DNA from: Pseudomonas sp. GV085
GTDB lineage: Bacteria; Pseudomonadota; Gammaproteobacteria; Pseudomonadales; Pseudomonadaceae
Length of the DNA: 64,000 bases
Reading direction: 5' to 3'
Assembly: GCF_003050925.1 (NCBI RefSeq)
Contig: NZ_QAOV01000009.1
Span: 186,001-250,000 of the forward strand
The notes below the pieces were generated by a model. That model was not told the origin of the DNA and did not search any database. It saw only the letters and a program-made list of their open reading frames with translations. The position numbers were made by a program, and so were the translations under genes. Below, piece after piece: positions 32,026-40,742 of the stretch (position 1 is the stretch's first letter; every line of letters starts with the position of its first letter).

Positions 32026-33948
32026 TCAATCATCACCGTCCGGCGCAATCATCCGGGTCTTCGGCGAGCCGTTCGAGTTGTGCTGATAGATGGTCTGCGG
32101 CTGCCCCAGGTCATTGAAATACACCTGCCCGATCCCCGCCGAGTTCCATAGCCGCTCACCGGCTTCAGCATGCTCCGGGACATGCGGCACGATGCGCATG
32201 CGTCGACGCTTGGTCAGCCAGTTCAACGGTGAGCGTGGCGAGTACAGCCAGCGGTTGAGGCGGTCGAACCACTCGAGCAGGGTGGCCGGGAATTCGTTCT
32301 TGATGCCGCTGCTGGTGATTTGCCAGATGCGCGGCCCGGCCTTGCGGTGGCGGATCAGCACTTCGTAGACGAAGGAGTAGTGCACATCGCCCGACAGCAC
32401 CACGTAGTTACCCGGTGTGCGCGAGTGGCGGAAAATATTCAGGATCACCTGTGCCGCGCCGCGATGGGCCATCCAGTTTTCCGCATCCACCAGCAGCGGA
32501 TAACCGCACCAGCTGAATACCCGCTGCACGGTTTCAATCAGTTTGACGCCGAAGATCGGCGCCGGCGAAACGATGATCGCACTCGGGTGGTCCAGCAGTT
32601 CCTGTTGCAGTTCGCTCAGGGCTTCCCAGTCAAGCAAACCGGAAGGCTGCTTGAGGTTCATCTCGCTGCGCCAGCGCCGGGTGCGGGTGTCGATCACCAC
32701 CATGGCCGGGGTGGTCGGCAGCACGTAATGCCAGTGCTGAAACTTCAGCAGATCACTGATCAAGTCATCCTGAGCCGTGCTGTCGAGGTGACGGTCGCGT
32801 GCGCTGTCGCTCAACGCGCCGGCCTTATCCAGCACCGCGGCGAAAGCATCCGGATTGTTGCCCCAGCCCTGGCACAACAGGTACGCCAGCAACGCGTTGC
32901 CGATGATGCGCCGGGAGAACGGATGGCCGTAGGCGGTTTCCTCCCATTGCGCGCTAAGGTTCCAGTCATCGGTGATGTCGTGGTCATCGAAAATCATCAG
33001 CGTCGGCAGATGCGCCAGTGCCCGGGCGACGTCGCCCAGGCCTGCCTTGAAGGCATCGATGCGCGTCTGTTCAAGGGCATAGCGCTTGAGCCTTTCCGGC
33101 GTCAGCGTCGGTGCCTGGGGCGCGATCAGGGTCCAGGGCGTTGGCGACCAGACCAACAAGTACATGGCCATGACTTCGGCGAAGGTCACCAGGTGATTGT
33201 CGGCACTGCTGCTGGTGAAAATCGGCTTGCGCGCACCGCCGAAAAAACGTTCGCGCAGGGTTTCATTGCTTTGCAGCGCCGGCAGCAGATCCGCACGGTG
33301 GTAGTAACTGGCCGGATGCTCGTAGAGCCTGGCGCTGTCGCTGACCACCGCGCCTTCGAGGTGTTCCCCGAACAGACCCAGGCGCTCGATCAAGGCGTGA
33401 ATCGCCCGCAGCATCGGCCCCGCGACATCGTCGACGTAGACCTGATCGCCCGTCATCATCAGCAGTGCCGGGCGGTCCTTTGCCGCGTGTTCCTGCGCCA
33501 GCAACTGGTCGACGCAGTGCAAGCCGTCTGCCGCCGGGTGATGAGGCTTGCGGCAAGAGCCGTGCAGCAACTGATCGACCCGTGCGCGCAGGACGAAGTT
33601 CGGGCAACGGGCATCGCCATACAGCAGGTGCGGCGCCCAGTCGGCGATGCCTTTTTCTGTACCATCGATCAGCAGGTCATAGTCGATCGACTCATCCTGG
33701 GGCAGGGCGCAATCGAGTTGCACATCGATCAAGTGCACATAGGCATGAGCCCCCACTGCAATCACCGTGCATTGCCCGGCATCGAGACGGATATCGCCGA
33801 AGCCCTGCAAGCGCAAGGTCAGCGCCAGCGTCCGGGAACCCACCAGCCACAGTACCAGCCGCGTGGGCTCAAGGCGCCGCAACAGCGGGCCGGCCAGGAC
33901 CGGCGGCAGGGCTTGGTGATCGTCGGGCAGTGGCAGCGTGTCGGACAT
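32026..33948 (-). CDS. PhoD-like phosphatase (metallophosphoesterase)
   Basis: 640 residues, no signal peptide. The central metallophosphoesterase part has LLMMTGDQVYVDDVAGP, LMIFDDHDITDDWNLS and later VVLSGDVHYSFVYE, the metal-binding blocks of the PhoD/alkaline phosphatase D group. The first 140 residues form a beta-rich domain seen in the cytoplasmic PhoD-like subfamily. It probably cleaves phosphodiesters or monoesters; the substrate is unknown. The gene is single and convergent with the PheRS-like gene. Confidence 0.85.
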   Translation of the reverse strand: MSDTLPLPDDHQALPPVLAGPLLRRLEPTRLVLWLVGSRTLALTLRLQGFGDIRLDAGQCTVIAVGAHAYVHLIDVQLDCALPQDESIDYDLLIDGTEKGIADWAPHLLYGDARCPNFVLRARVDQLLHGSCRKPHHPAADGLHCVDQLLAQEHAAKDRPALLMMTGDQVYVDDVAGPMLRAIHALIERLGLFGEHLEGAVVSDSARLYEHPASYYHRADLLPALQSNETLRERFFGGARKPIFTSSSADNHLVTFAEVMAMYLLVWSPTPWTLIAPQAPTLTPERLKRYALEQTRIDAFKAGLGDVARALAHLPTLMIFDDHDITDDWNLSAQWEETAYGHPFSRRIIGNALLAYLLCQGWGNNPDAFAAVLDKAGALSDSARDRHLDSTAQDDLISDLLKFQHWHYVLPTTPAMVVIDTRTRRWRSEMNLKQPSGLLDWEALSELQQELLDHPSAIIVSPAPIFGVKLIETVQRVFSWCGYPLLVDAENWMAHRGAAQVILNIFRHSRTPGNYVVLSGDVHYSFVYEVLIRHRKAGPRIWQITSSGIKNEFPATLLEWFDRLNRWLYSPRSPLNWLTKRRRMRIVPHVPEHAEAGERLWNSAGIGQVYFNDLGQPQTIYQHNSNGSPKTRMIAPDGDD

Positions 33949-34150
33949 CCGGCTTCAAGGCTCTTGGGGCGTGGCGGGCGATGATAGCGCAGGTGGCGGC
34001 GGGACCGGCTGGAACGATCCCGTTTCTGCCTGTCACCAAATGAAAAGCCATTGTCGTCTGATGAGAAGCATCCCGACAGGCCTCGTCCTACAGTCCAATC
34101 AACGCAATTCGATGCAACACGCCCATATTGCAGATTGGAGAATAAGAAAA

Positions 34151-35131
34151 ATGGCAAAAGCCGTACGCTTCTACGAAACCGGTGGTCCCGAAGTCCTGCG
34201 TTATGAGGACGTCGAAGTCGGCGAACCCGGTCCCGGCCAGGTTCGGCTTCGTCATGTGGCAGTTGGCCTGAACTATGCCGACACCTATTTCCGTAACGGC
34301 ACCTACCCGATTCCGATGCCCAACGGCATGGGCGTCGAGGCCTCAGGGGTAGTCCAGGCCATTGGCGAAGGGGTCACCAACGTCGAGGTCGGTGATCGCG
34401 TCACCTATACCGGTTTCCTCAACACCCTCGGCGCCTACAGCACCGAGCGCCTGATCCCGGCCGCGCCGCTGATCAAACTGCCGGAAACCATCAGCTTCGA
34501 GACCGCCGCCGCGATGACCATGCGCGGTTTGACGTCCTCGTACCTGATGCGCCGCATCTACGACTTCAAGCCGGGCGACAGCATCCTGTTGCACGCTGCC
34601 GCTGGCGGTGTCGGCCTGATCGTTTCGCAGTGGGCCAAGTTGCTGGGCCTGAACGTGATCGGCACGGTGTCGACCGAGCAAAAGGCGGAAATCGCCCGGG
34701 CTCACGGTTGCGACCATACGATCAATTACAGCCATGAAGACGTCGCCGCTCGCGTTCGCGAATTGACCGACGGTGTGGGTGTCAACGTGGTGTTCGACAG
34801 CGTTGGCAAGAACACCTTCATGGGTTCGCTGGATTCATTGAAACCCCGTGGCCTGATGGTCTGCGTGGGTACTGCGTCCGGCCCGATCCCGGCGTTCGAC
34901 CCGGTGATGCTGGCGATGAAAGGCTCGCTGTTCCTGACCCGTCCGGCCCTGGCCAACTACATCAGCGACCCTGCGGAAAAAGCCGCCCTGGCCGGTGAGC
35001 TGTTCGACCACGTCGGCAGCGGTCGGATCAAGATCGAGATCAACCAGCACTACGCGTTGCAGGACGCCGTGCAGGCCCATCGCGACCTTGAATCGCGCAA
35101 GACTACCGGCTCATCGATTTTCGTCGTTTAA
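34151..35131 (+). CDS. NADPH:quinone oxidoreductase (Qor-type, zinc-free MDR)
   Basis: 326 residues from ATG 34151 (GGAGAATAAG upstream). The medium-chain reductase layout is clear: GroES-like N-half with GLNYADTYFRNGTYP, the nucleotide motif AAAGGVGLIVSQWAKLLG, and NVVFDSVGKNTF. Zinc-ligand cysteines are absent, as in Qor. It reduces quinones or enones with NADPH. It opens a seven-gene operon, 13 bases ahead of the dioxygenase. Confidence 0.9.
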   Translation: MAKAVRFYETGGPEVLRYEDVEVGEPGPGQVRLRHVAVGLNYADTYFRNGTYPIPMPNGMGVEASGVVQAIGEGVTNVEVGDRVTYTGFLNTLGAYSTERLIPAAPLIKLPETISFETAAAMTMRGLTSSYLMRRIYDFKPGDSILLHAAAGGVGLIVSQWAKLLGLNVIGTVSTEQKAEIARAHGCDHTINYSHEDVAARVRELTDGVGVNVVFDSVGKNTFMGSLDSLKPRGLMVCVGTASGPIPAFDPVMLAMKGSLFLTRPALANYISDPAEKAALAGELFDHVGSGRIKIEINQHYALQDAVQAHRDLESRKTTGSSIFVV

Positions 35132-35144
35132 GGAGCGGCCAGCC

Positions 35145-35993
35145 ATGAAAGTCGAACAATTGACCTGCTCCATCGGCGCCGAACTGATCGGCGTCAATCT
35201 CGCCGACGCAGTCCATGACGACGGCCTGTTTGCCGAGATCCGCGCCCAGTTGCTCAAGCACCGCGTGGTGTTCCTGCGCGATCAGGACATCACCCGCGCC
35301 GAGCATGTTGCCTTCGCCCGACGCTTCGGCGAGCTGGAGGATCATCCGGTGGCCGGCAGCGATCCGGATCATCCGGGGCTGGTGCAGATCTACAAGAGAC
35401 CGGACCAGCCGGCAGACCGCTACGAAAACGCCTGGCACAGCGACGCCACCTGGCGTGAAGCACCGCCGATGGGTTGCGTGCTGCGTTGCGTGGAATGCCC
35501 GCCGGTCGGCGGTGACACCATGTGGGCCAACATGGTCCAGGCCTATGCGAACTTGCCGGAAGACGTGAAGGTGAAGATCGCCGACCTGCGTGCCCGCCAC
35601 AGCATCGAAGCGAGCTTCGGTGCCGCCATGCCGATTGAAAAACGCTTGGCGCTCAAGGCGATGTACCCGGACGCCGAACACCCGGTGGTGCGCACCCATC
35701 CGGAAACCGGCGAGAAGGTGCTGTTCGTCAACGCCTTCACCACCCACTTCAGCAACTACCACACCCCTGAGCGGGTGCGCTTCGGCCAGGACGCCAACCC
35801 CGGCGCGGGCGAGTTGCTGCGCTACCTGATCAGCCAGGCATACATCCCTGAGTATCAGGTGCGCTGGCGCTGGAAGCCCAACAGCATCGCCATCTGGGAC
35901 AACCGCAGTACCCAGCACTACGCCGTCATGGATTACCCGCCGTGCCATCGCAAGATGGAGCGTGCCGGGATCATCGGCGACAAGACGTTCTGA
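35145..35993 (+). CDS. TauD/TfdA-family Fe(II)/2-oxoglutarate dioxygenase
   Basis: 282 residues from ATG 35145 (AAGGAGCGGCC upstream). Metal ligands are the HxD pair in WHSDATWRE and the distal histidine in NRSTQHYAVMDY; the arginine of HRKMERAG near the end binds 2-oxoglutarate. PMGCVLRCVECPPVGGDT is the typical TfdA/TauD strand. Family members cleave taurine, alkyl sulfates, chlorophenoxy acids or related compounds by hydroxylation. In this operon it likely starts breakdown of the growth substrate. Confidence 0.88.
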   Translation: MKVEQLTCSIGAELIGVNLADAVHDDGLFAEIRAQLLKHRVVFLRDQDITRAEHVAFARRFGELEDHPVAGSDPDHPGLVQIYKRPDQPADRYENAWHSDATWREAPPMGCVLRCVECPPVGGDTMWANMVQAYANLPEDVKVKIADLRARHSIEASFGAAMPIEKRLALKAMYPDAEHPVVRTHPETGEKVLFVNAFTTHFSNYHTPERVRFGQDANPGAGELLRYLISQAYIPEYQVRWRWKPNSIAIWDNRSTQHYAVMDYPPCHRKMERAGIIGDKTF

Positions 35994-36104
35994 TCGAACG
36001 CCACCGGCATCCGCACTCGCAGCACTCGCAGCATTAGCACTCGTAAACACGTCTGCCCGGCACGACCCCGGGTGGACGGAACAATCATAAGAACTGGAGT
36101 AACC

Positions 36105-37157
36105 ATGCAATTCTTCGACGATTCCCTGCACCCGGAAAACATGGAAAAGGTAGTCATTACCGTGGCCCCGTACGGCCCCGAGTGGATGCCCGAAGACTTC
36201 CCGGAAGACATCCCGTTGACCATGGATGAGCAAGTCCAGAAAGCGGTCGAATGCTACGAAGCCGGGGCCACCGTATTGCACCTGCATGTGCGCGAACTGG
36301 ACGGCAAGGGCTCCAAGCGCCTGTCGAAGTTCAACGAGCTGATCGCCGGTGTACGTGAAGCCGTGCCGGACATGATCATCCAGGTCGGCGGTTCGATTTC
36401 CTTCGCTCCGGAAAGCGATGGCGAAGCGGCCAAGTGGCTGTCCGACGACACTCGGCACATGCTGGCCGAGTTGACGCCAAAACCGGATCAGGTCACGGTG
36501 GCGATCAACACCACGCAAATGAACATCATGGAGTTGTTGTATCCGGAGTACCTGAAAGGCACCTCCCTGGACAACCCGTTGATCCACGCCGCCTACAGCG
36601 AAATGACCGTACCGGCGGGTCCGGCCTGGGTTGCCGAGCACCTCAAGCGCCTGATGGACAACGGCATCCAGCCGCACTTCCAGCTGACCGGCATGCACGC
36701 CCTGGAAACCCTTGAGCGCCTGGTGCGCCGTGGCGTTTACAAAGGCCCGCTGAACCTGACCTGGATCGGCATCGGCGGCGGTTTCGACGGCCCGAACCCG
36801 TTCAACTTCTTCAACTTCATCCACCGCGCGCCGGATGGCTGCACCCTGACCTCCGAATCGCTGCTCAAGAACGTCATGCCGTTCAACACCATGTCGATGG
36901 CCATGGGCATGCACCCGCGCGTGGGCAACGAAGACACTATCATTGACCACAAGGGCGATCGTTTCGGCTCGGTTGCCCAGATCCAGCAAACCGTGCGCAT
37001 TGCCCATGAACTGGGCCGTGAAATCGCCACCGGCAAAGAAGCCCGCGAGATCTACCGCATCGGCGTGCAGTACGAAACCATCGAAGAAACCCTGTTGGCC
37101 AACGGCATGGCCCCCAACCGCAAGGCTGGGCAGAAAGGTACTCCGCAACGCGGTTGA
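36105..37157 (+). CDS. BKACE/DUF849 beta-keto acid cleavage enzyme
   Basis: 350 residues from ATG 36105 (CTGGAGTAACC upstream). Zinc ligands lie in ATVLHLHVRELDG and a glutamate in HPRVGNEDTIID. Other family blocks are DMIIQVGGS and TWIGIGGGFDG. BKACE enzymes condense a beta-keto acid with acetyl-CoA and split it into acetoacetate and a new CoA ester. The usual length is near 300, so about 40 extra residues are present. The substrate would be a beta-keto acid formed by the preceding oxidoreductase and dioxygenase. Confidence 0.85.
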   Translation: MQFFDDSLHPENMEKVVITVAPYGPEWMPEDFPEDIPLTMDEQVQKAVECYEAGATVLHLHVRELDGKGSKRLSKFNELIAGVREAVPDMIIQVGGSISFAPESDGEAAKWLSDDTRHMLAELTPKPDQVTVAINTTQMNIMELLYPEYLKGTSLDNPLIHAAYSEMTVPAGPAWVAEHLKRLMDNGIQPHFQLTGMHALETLERLVRRGVYKGPLNLTWIGIGGGFDGPNPFNFFNFIHRAPDGCTLTSESLLKNVMPFNTMSMAMGMHPRVGNEDTIIDHKGDRFGSVAQIQQTVRIAHELGREIATGKEAREIYRIGVQYETIEETLLANGMAPNRKAGQKGTPQRG

Positions 37158-37249
37158 CCGTGGGTCGGGACGAGAGGCCGTGACCTCTCGTCCGCCTGAC
37201 CGTTACACGCTTGATAACAAAAATAAAACGAAGCTCTTGAGGAGGCTGC

Positions 37250-38581
37250 ATGGCCTTTCACCCAATCGCCGCTGACGATGACGACTCCGGCGGAGTCGGC
37301 GTTGCGCGCCAATATGCCTGGATCGTCTTTGCACTGACGTTCGGCCTGTTGATTTCCGATTACATGTCGCGTCAGGTGCTGAACGCGGTATTCCCGCTGC
37401 TCAAGACTGAGTGGGCGTTGAGCGACGGACAGCTGGGTCTGCTCAGCGGCATCGTTGCCCTGATGGTCGGCCTGCTGACGTTTCCCCTGTCGTTGATGGC
37501 CGACCGTTTCGGCCGGGTCAAGAGCCTGGCGCTGATGGCGTTCCTGTGGAGCGTGGCGACCCTGGGTTGCGCGCTGGCTCAGGACTACCAGCAGATGTTC
37601 ATCGCGCGGTTCATGGTCGGCGTCGGCGAAGCCGCCTACGGCAGCGTGGGCATCGCCGTGGTGATTTCGGTGTTCCCCAAACACATGCGCGCCACCCTGG
37701 CCAGCGCCTTCATGGCTGGCGGGATGTTCGGTTCGGTGTTGGGCATGGCTTTGGGTGGTGCGATTGCCGCCAAGCTGGGCTGGCGCTGGTCGTTCGCCGG
37801 CATGTCGCTGTTTGGCCTGTTTCTGGCGGTGCTCTATCCGCTCATCGTCAAGGAAGCGCGCATTGCGCCACAACGTGCCGCGCAGATTGCGAACAAGACG
37901 GCTGCCGCGGTCAAGCGTCCGCTGCGCACGCTGTGGTCCAGCCGCTCGGTGGTGGCGACCTACGTCGCCAGCGGTTTGCAGTTGTTCGTTGGCGGTACGG
38001 TGATGGTGTGGATTCCCAGCTATCTCAATCGCTACTACGACATGCCTACCGACAAGGCTGGCGGCATGGCGGCAATCATCGTGTTGTGCAGCGGCGCGGG
38101 GATGATCCTGTGCGGCATGCTCAGCGACCGCCTGTGTCGGAACTCGCCGGAGCGCAAGGTCAGCCTGGCCATTGGTTTTTGCCTGGGCAGTTGCCTGCTG
38201 CTGTCGGCAGCGTTCGCATTGTCGGCAGGGCCTGTGCAACTGGCGCTGATCTGTCTGGGCATGGCGATTGCCACCGGCACCACTGGCCCCGCCGGTGCGA
38301 TGGTTGCCAACCTGACCCATTACTCCGTCCACGGTACGGCGTTCGCCACGCTGACCCTGGCCAATAACCTGCTGGGGCTGGCACCCGGGCCGTTCCTGAC
38401 TGGCCGTGTGTCCGACCTCATCGGTCTGCATGCCGCGTTTCAACTGGTGCCACTGGTCAGCCTCGCGGCGGCGGCGGTGTTCTTTTATGCCAAGTGTCAT
38501 TACCACAAAGATATTGCCCGGCTTGAGGGTCATAGCGTGCCTGAGCCCGTCAGTGCCGCCGGGATAGAGGTGAAGTTGTGA
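37250..38581 (+). CDS. MFS transporter
   Basis: 443 residues with twelve expected helices. The signature loop LMADRFGRVKSLALM lies between helices 2 and 3, and RFMVGVGEAAYGSVG follows. It has a strong ribosome site (TTGAGGAGGCTGC). It resembles organic-acid:proton symporters of the Spinster/ACS-like type, and probably imports the substrate of this operon. Its stop overlaps the next start by 4 bases. Confidence 0.85.
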   Translation: MAFHPIAADDDDSGGVGVARQYAWIVFALTFGLLISDYMSRQVLNAVFPLLKTEWALSDGQLGLLSGIVALMVGLLTFPLSLMADRFGRVKSLALMAFLWSVATLGCALAQDYQQMFIARFMVGVGEAAYGSVGIAVVISVFPKHMRATLASAFMAGGMFGSVLGMALGGAIAAKLGWRWSFAGMSLFGLFLAVLYPLIVKEARIAPQRAAQIANKTAAAVKRPLRTLWSSRSVVATYVASGLQLFVGGTVMVWIPSYLNRYYDMPTDKAGGMAAIIVLCSGAGMILCGMLSDRLCRNSPERKVSLAIGFCLGSCLLLSAAFALSAGPVQLALICLGMAIATGTTGPAGAMVANLTHYSVHGTAFATLTLANNLLGLAPGPFLTGRVSDLIGLHAAFQLVPLVSLAAAAVFFYAKCHYHKDIARLEGHSVPEPVSAAGIEVKL

Positions 38582-39240
38582 GTCGTCGTTTACGTATTGA
38601 TGTGTTTTTCGATTTTATCTGCCCCTGGTGCCTGATCGGCAAACGCCAACTGGAGCATGCGCAGGTACAGTTTCGCAGCCGTCACCCGGATGTGCAGATC
38701 ACCACGGCGTGGCATGGCGTGCAGTTGCTGCCGCAGATACCGGTACAAGGTGAACCCTTCGCCGATTTCTACCGCAAGCGCCTGGGCAATGCCGACGCGG
38801 TGGCCATGCGTCAGAACCAGGTACAGCAAGCTGCCGGGGCGGTTGGCCTGGCCATCGACCTCAGTCGCATCGAGACCATGCCCAACACCGCGGACGCCCA
38901 TCGTCTGTTCGCTCGTGTCTGCGAAACGGGTAATGCCAGTCAGCGTGAAATGTTGCTCGAACGATTGTTCGCCGCTTATTTCCTGAGACGCGAAAACCTG
39001 GGTTGCCGCGAGACCTTGCTGGCCATTGCCCACTCCTGCGGCGTCGACACGAACGAAGTGCTCGATTGCCTGAAGGGCGACGCCACGCCATTTGAAGGCT
39101 TGCCCGGGGCGAGCAGTGGCGTGCCGAGCTTTCAGTTCGACGGTCGCCTGACGGTGATCGGTGCACAACCTGCTCAGGCGCTGCTCGGGGCCATGAACGA
39201 AGCCCTCAAGGAAAGTGATCGCGAGCGGCAGCCAGCATGA
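38578..39240 (+). CDS. DsbA-family oxidoreductase, FrnE/2-hydroxychromene-2-carboxylate isomerase-like
   Basis: 220 residues with a GTG start that overlaps the previous stop (GTGA). The thioredoxin fold starts IDVFFDFICPWCLIGKRQLE with the CPWC pair, and ends GVPSFQFDGRLTVIGAQP with the cis-proline. There is no signal peptide, so it is cytoplasmic, like FrnE. Relatives act as thiol oxidoreductases or as glutathione-dependent isomerases in aromatic breakdown. Its task here is unknown. Confidence 0.85.
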   Translation: MSRRLRIDVFFDFICPWCLIGKRQLEHAQVQFRSRHPDVQITTAWHGVQLLPQIPVQGEPFADFYRKRLGNADAVAMRQNQVQQAAGAVGLAIDLSRIETMPNTADAHRLFARVCETGNASQREMLLERLFAAYFLRRENLGCRETLLAIAHSCGVDTNEVLDCLKGDATPFEGLPGASSGVPSFQFDGRLTVIGAQPAQALLGAMNEALKESDRERQPA

Positions 39241-39563
39241 CCCGGCGCATTCCTGTGCCTGCCGGCAAACACCCGCAGGCCGGTGGCCGGGCGCTGTTCG
39301 AGTTCGAAGACAAAAGCTTGGCGCTGTTCAACGTCGACGGACAGTTGTTCGCCATTGACGACAGCTGCCCGCACCAAGGCTCTTCGCTATGCGCAGGGCG
39401 TCTTGAGGGGCGGGTGATTCAATGCCTCGCTCATGGTTTGCGCTTCGATTTGCGCAGCGGCTACATGCTCAATTCCACCCAGGTCAAAGTCACCCACTAC
39501 CCGGTCGAGAACATCGACGGCCAGGCGTTTATCGTCATCGCATCCGAGGAGAACGCGCCATGA
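39237..39563 (+). CDS. Rieske-type [2Fe-2S] ferredoxin
   Basis: 108 residues with the Rieske ligands CPH (DDSCPHQGSSL) and C-x2-H (IQCLAHGLRFDLRSG). It is a stand-alone small Rieske protein that carries electrons to an oxygenase. The only oxygenase in the operon is the 2-oxoglutarate enzyme, which should not need it, so the partner is either elsewhere or unknown. Starts within the previous gene's stop (ATGA). Confidence 0.9.
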   Translation: MTRRIPVPAGKHPQAGGRALFEFEDKSLALFNVDGQLFAIDDSCPHQGSSLCAGRLEGRVIQCLAHGLRFDLRSGYMLNSTQVKVTHYPVENIDGQAFIVIASEENAP

Positions 39564-40570
39564 GCGCCATTGCTCTTACCCGCATCCACAGTCGCACGCG
39601 CGAACTGGCACCGGGGCTTATCGTCAGCCTGATCGTGGCGGCCGCCGCGTCGTTCCTGTCCGAGCACTACGGTGCGCCGGTCATGCTGTTCGCCTTACTG
39701 CTGGGCATGGCCCTGAATTTTCTCGCCGATGACGGCCCGTGCAAGGCCGGCATCGAGTTCACTGCCCGCACGGTATTGCGCATTGGCGTGGCGCTGCTGG
39801 GCATGCGCATCACCCTGGAGCAAATGGCGGCGCTGGGCTGGAAGCCGATAGCCCTGGTGGTGATCCTGGTGGTGGTGACCATCAGCGTGTCTGTGATCGC
39901 TGCCAAGGCTTTGGGCTTCCAGCGCCTGTTCGGCATGCTCACCGGCGGCGCGACGGCCATCTGCGGCGCCTCGGCGGCCCTGGCGCTGGCGGCGGCGCTG
40001 CCGAACCATCCGCAGAAAGAACGCGCCACACTGTTCACCGTCATCGGCGTCTCGGCGCTGTCCACGCTGGCAATGATCGTCTATCCGATGATCGCCAACT
40101 GGCTGGAGTTGTCGCCGCAGGTGGCGGGCGTGTTCCTCGGCGCCACGATCCACGACGTGGCCCAGGTCGTCGGCGCAGGCTACAGCATGTCGACCGAGAC
40201 CGGTGACACAGCCACTGTGGTCAAGCTGATGCGCGTGGCGATGCTGCTGCCGGTGATCGTCACCGCGGCGATGATCACCCGCATGCAAGGCGCCGACCCG
40301 ACCGGCAAGCGCCCGCCGTTGTTGCCATGGTTCGCCGTCGGCTTTCTGATTCTGGCCTGCATCAACAGCACCGGCTGGATAGCGCCTGCGGTGCAGGGAT
40401 CGGTCAACGAACTGTCGCGCTGGTGCCTGGTGATTTCCATCAGCGCCCTGGGCATGAAAACCCGGCTCAAGGAGCTGGCGGCGGTCGGGATCAAGCCGAT
40501 TCTGCTGATGGTGGGGGAGACGGTGTTCCTGGTGGTGCTGGTGCTGTTGTTGCTGCGCTGGGGGCTCTAG
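39560..40570 (+). CDS. YeiH/UPF0324-type membrane protein, putative sulfate exporter
   Basis: 336 residues, about ten helices. Recognisable blocks are LLGMALNFLADDGPCKAGIEF with RTVLRIGVALLGMRI, and GGATAICGASAALA, here given as short pieces. The family includes TauZ of taurine degraders, proposed to export sulfite or sulfate released by desulfonation. Starts inside the previous stop (ATGA). Together with a TauD-like enzyme it suggests that the operon degrades a sulfonated compound. Confidence 0.85.
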   Translation: MSAIALTRIHSRTRELAPGLIVSLIVAAAASFLSEHYGAPVMLFALLLGMALNFLADDGPCKAGIEFTARTVLRIGVALLGMRITLEQMAALGWKPIALVVILVVVTISVSVIAAKALGFQRLFGMLTGGATAICGASAALALAAALPNHPQKERATLFTVIGVSALSTLAMIVYPMIANWLELSPQVAGVFLGATIHDVAQVVGAGYSMSTETGDTATVVKLMRVAMLLPVIVTAAMITRMQGADPTGKRPPLLPWFAVGFLILACINSTGWIAPAVQGSVNELSRWCLVISISALGMKTRLKELAAVGIKPILLMVGETVFLVVLVLLLLRWGL

Positions 40571-40581
40571 GCATCACGAAA

Positions 40582-40679
40582 CCTGTGGGAGCGAGCCTGC
40601 TCGCGATAGCGGCTTCACAATCAATACTTATGGCGGCTGACACACCGCGATCGCGAGCAGGCTCGCTCCTACAGGGATT
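40582..40679. repeat. REP pair (BIME) after the catabolic operon
   Basis: REP at 40582-40612 and inverted partner at 40646-40676. It sits between the exporter stop and the terminator hairpin. Confidence 0.88.
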
Positions 40680-40699
40680 GTGTTCCAACCTCGCGTTTT

Positions 40700-40734
40700 C
40701 GCGGCGACTGTACCAGCAGTCGCCGTTTTTTTTG
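40700..40734 (+). terminator. Rho-independent terminator of the catabolic operon
   Basis: CGGCGACTG, loop TACCAG, CAGTCGCCG, then eight T. It lies just before the convergent AraC gene. Confidence 0.9.
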
Positions 40735-40742
40735 CCCTGCTG

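Noticed and set aside
35103..37148. 681-codon minus-strand frame
   Set aside because: Covers two well-supported plus-strand genes (TauD-like and BKACE) and has no motif of its own.
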